From Desulfobacterales bacterium (GTDB taxonomy: Bacteria > Desulfobacterota > Desulfobacteria > Desulfobacterales > JAHIVH01), in NCBI GenBank assembly GCA_020056645.1, contig JAGVHJ010000403.1, forward strand, positions 1 to 5,291: DNA of 5,291 nucleotides, written 5' to 3'. The position numbers and the translations under genes are program-made. The stretch's first letter is position 1. Every line of letters begins with the position of its first letter. Shown in pieces: positions 5,203 to 5,291 of this stretch. The notes under the pieces are model-generated. The model did no database searches, was not told where the DNA came from, and saw only the letters and a list, made by a program, of their open reading frames with translations.

Positions 5203-5291
5203 TTCAAGTTCAAGGAAGGCGAACATTTTAACCGCAGGAATACATGAGGTATTTCGAGGATCAAATTTTTTTTCCAACGCCGGAGTTGGGG
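5203..5291 (+). repeat. Structured intergenic repeat, right copy (cut by window end)
   Basis: Bases 5225-5290 match the left copy at 7-73 in the same orientation. This copy includes an upstream part not visible on the left: TTCAAGTT (5203-5210) and GTTCAAG (5208-5214). These are reverse complements of AACTTGAA (86-93) and CTTGAAC (88-94) at the far end of the left copy, so a full element would have inverted ends around a core, roughly 115-120 bases in all. The inner AATAC/GTATT and CCAAC/GTTGG stems are retained. The outer A/T stem is weaker, because ATTTTA (5225-5230) replaces ATTTTG and one A is lost. The 3' end lies outside the window. Confidence 0.75.

Larger units (their letters stand above)
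4891..5291. other. Gene-free stretch upstream of tetR
   Basis: No coding sequence on either strand is supported across these 401 bases. The tetR-proximal part (4891-4970) holds only the leader with a weak AAGG at 4898-4901. Bases 4971-5050 carry the cluster of repeats and promoter-like elements listed separately. From 5051 to about 5202 I see nothing recognisable: A+T-rich sequence with no convincing motif. From about 5203 to the end lies the second copy of the structured repeat. An upstream gene, if any, starts outside the window. Confidence 0.7.

Noticed and set aside
5244..5291. ATG-led frame in the right repeat, open to the window end
   Set aside because: It corresponds to the repeat core and is in a different frame from the left copy after the indel. 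A real gene beginning here cannot be excluded, but nothing supports it.
1..5291. CRISPR array, insertion sequence or transposase
   Set aside because: The only repeats are two distant copies plus short operator-like motifs. No regularly spaced repeats, and no transposase or integrase, are present.

Overview
The window holds four intact genes, all on the minus strand. In transcription order they encode a TetR/AcrR-family regulator (4276-4890), a thiolase-superfamily enzyme (2946-4202), an AMP-forming acyl-CoA ligase (1249-2844) and a nitroreductase-family flavoprotein with an N-terminal two-cluster ferredoxin domain (183-1196). Gaps between them are 73, 101 and 52 bases. Each gene has a visible Shine-Dalgarno sequence, and none is broken. 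The gene set points to an anaerobic, acid-oxidising bacterium, most likely a sulfate-reducing member of the Desulfobacterota (Desulfobacterales type). That assignment rests on protein style and on an intergenic repeat I associate with that group; it is inferred, not proven.

Layout, left to right: a structured intergenic repeat (about 1-98); a hairpin that fits the operon's terminator (116-140); the ferredoxin-nitroreductase gene; the acyl-CoA ligase gene; a 101-base gap with a perfect 14-bp palindrome (2875-2888) and a strong hairpin whose T-tract lies on the plus strand (2913-2938); the thiolase gene; a 73-base gap with a weak terminator-like hairpin at the regulator's stop and a small palindrome; the TetR gene; and a 401-base gene-free stretch (4891-5291). 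That stretch carries a dense group of inverted and direct repeats, a sigma70-like promoter pointing right (4992-5020), and a second, same-orientation copy of the intergenic repeat (about 5203-5291, cut by the window edge).

How the genes may work together (inference): the ligase would activate a carboxylic acid to its CoA thioester with ATP. The thiolase would cleave or build a beta-ketoacyl-CoA. The ferredoxin-flavin protein could move electrons to or from an intermediate. The TetR protein would be a ligand-responsive repressor, perhaps sensing an acyl-CoA. The set lacks acyl-CoA dehydrogenase, enoyl-CoA hydratase and hydroxyacyl-CoA dehydrogenase, so it cannot be a complete beta-oxidation pathway. 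The substrate cannot be read from the sequence.

Most worth a second look are the pair of folded direct repeats bracketing the operon, the perfect palindrome upstream of the ligase, the repeat-rich region upstream of tetR, and departures from consensus in the thiolase and ligase active-site motifs. I found no CRISPR array, tRNA, rRNA, transposase or obvious new defence system.
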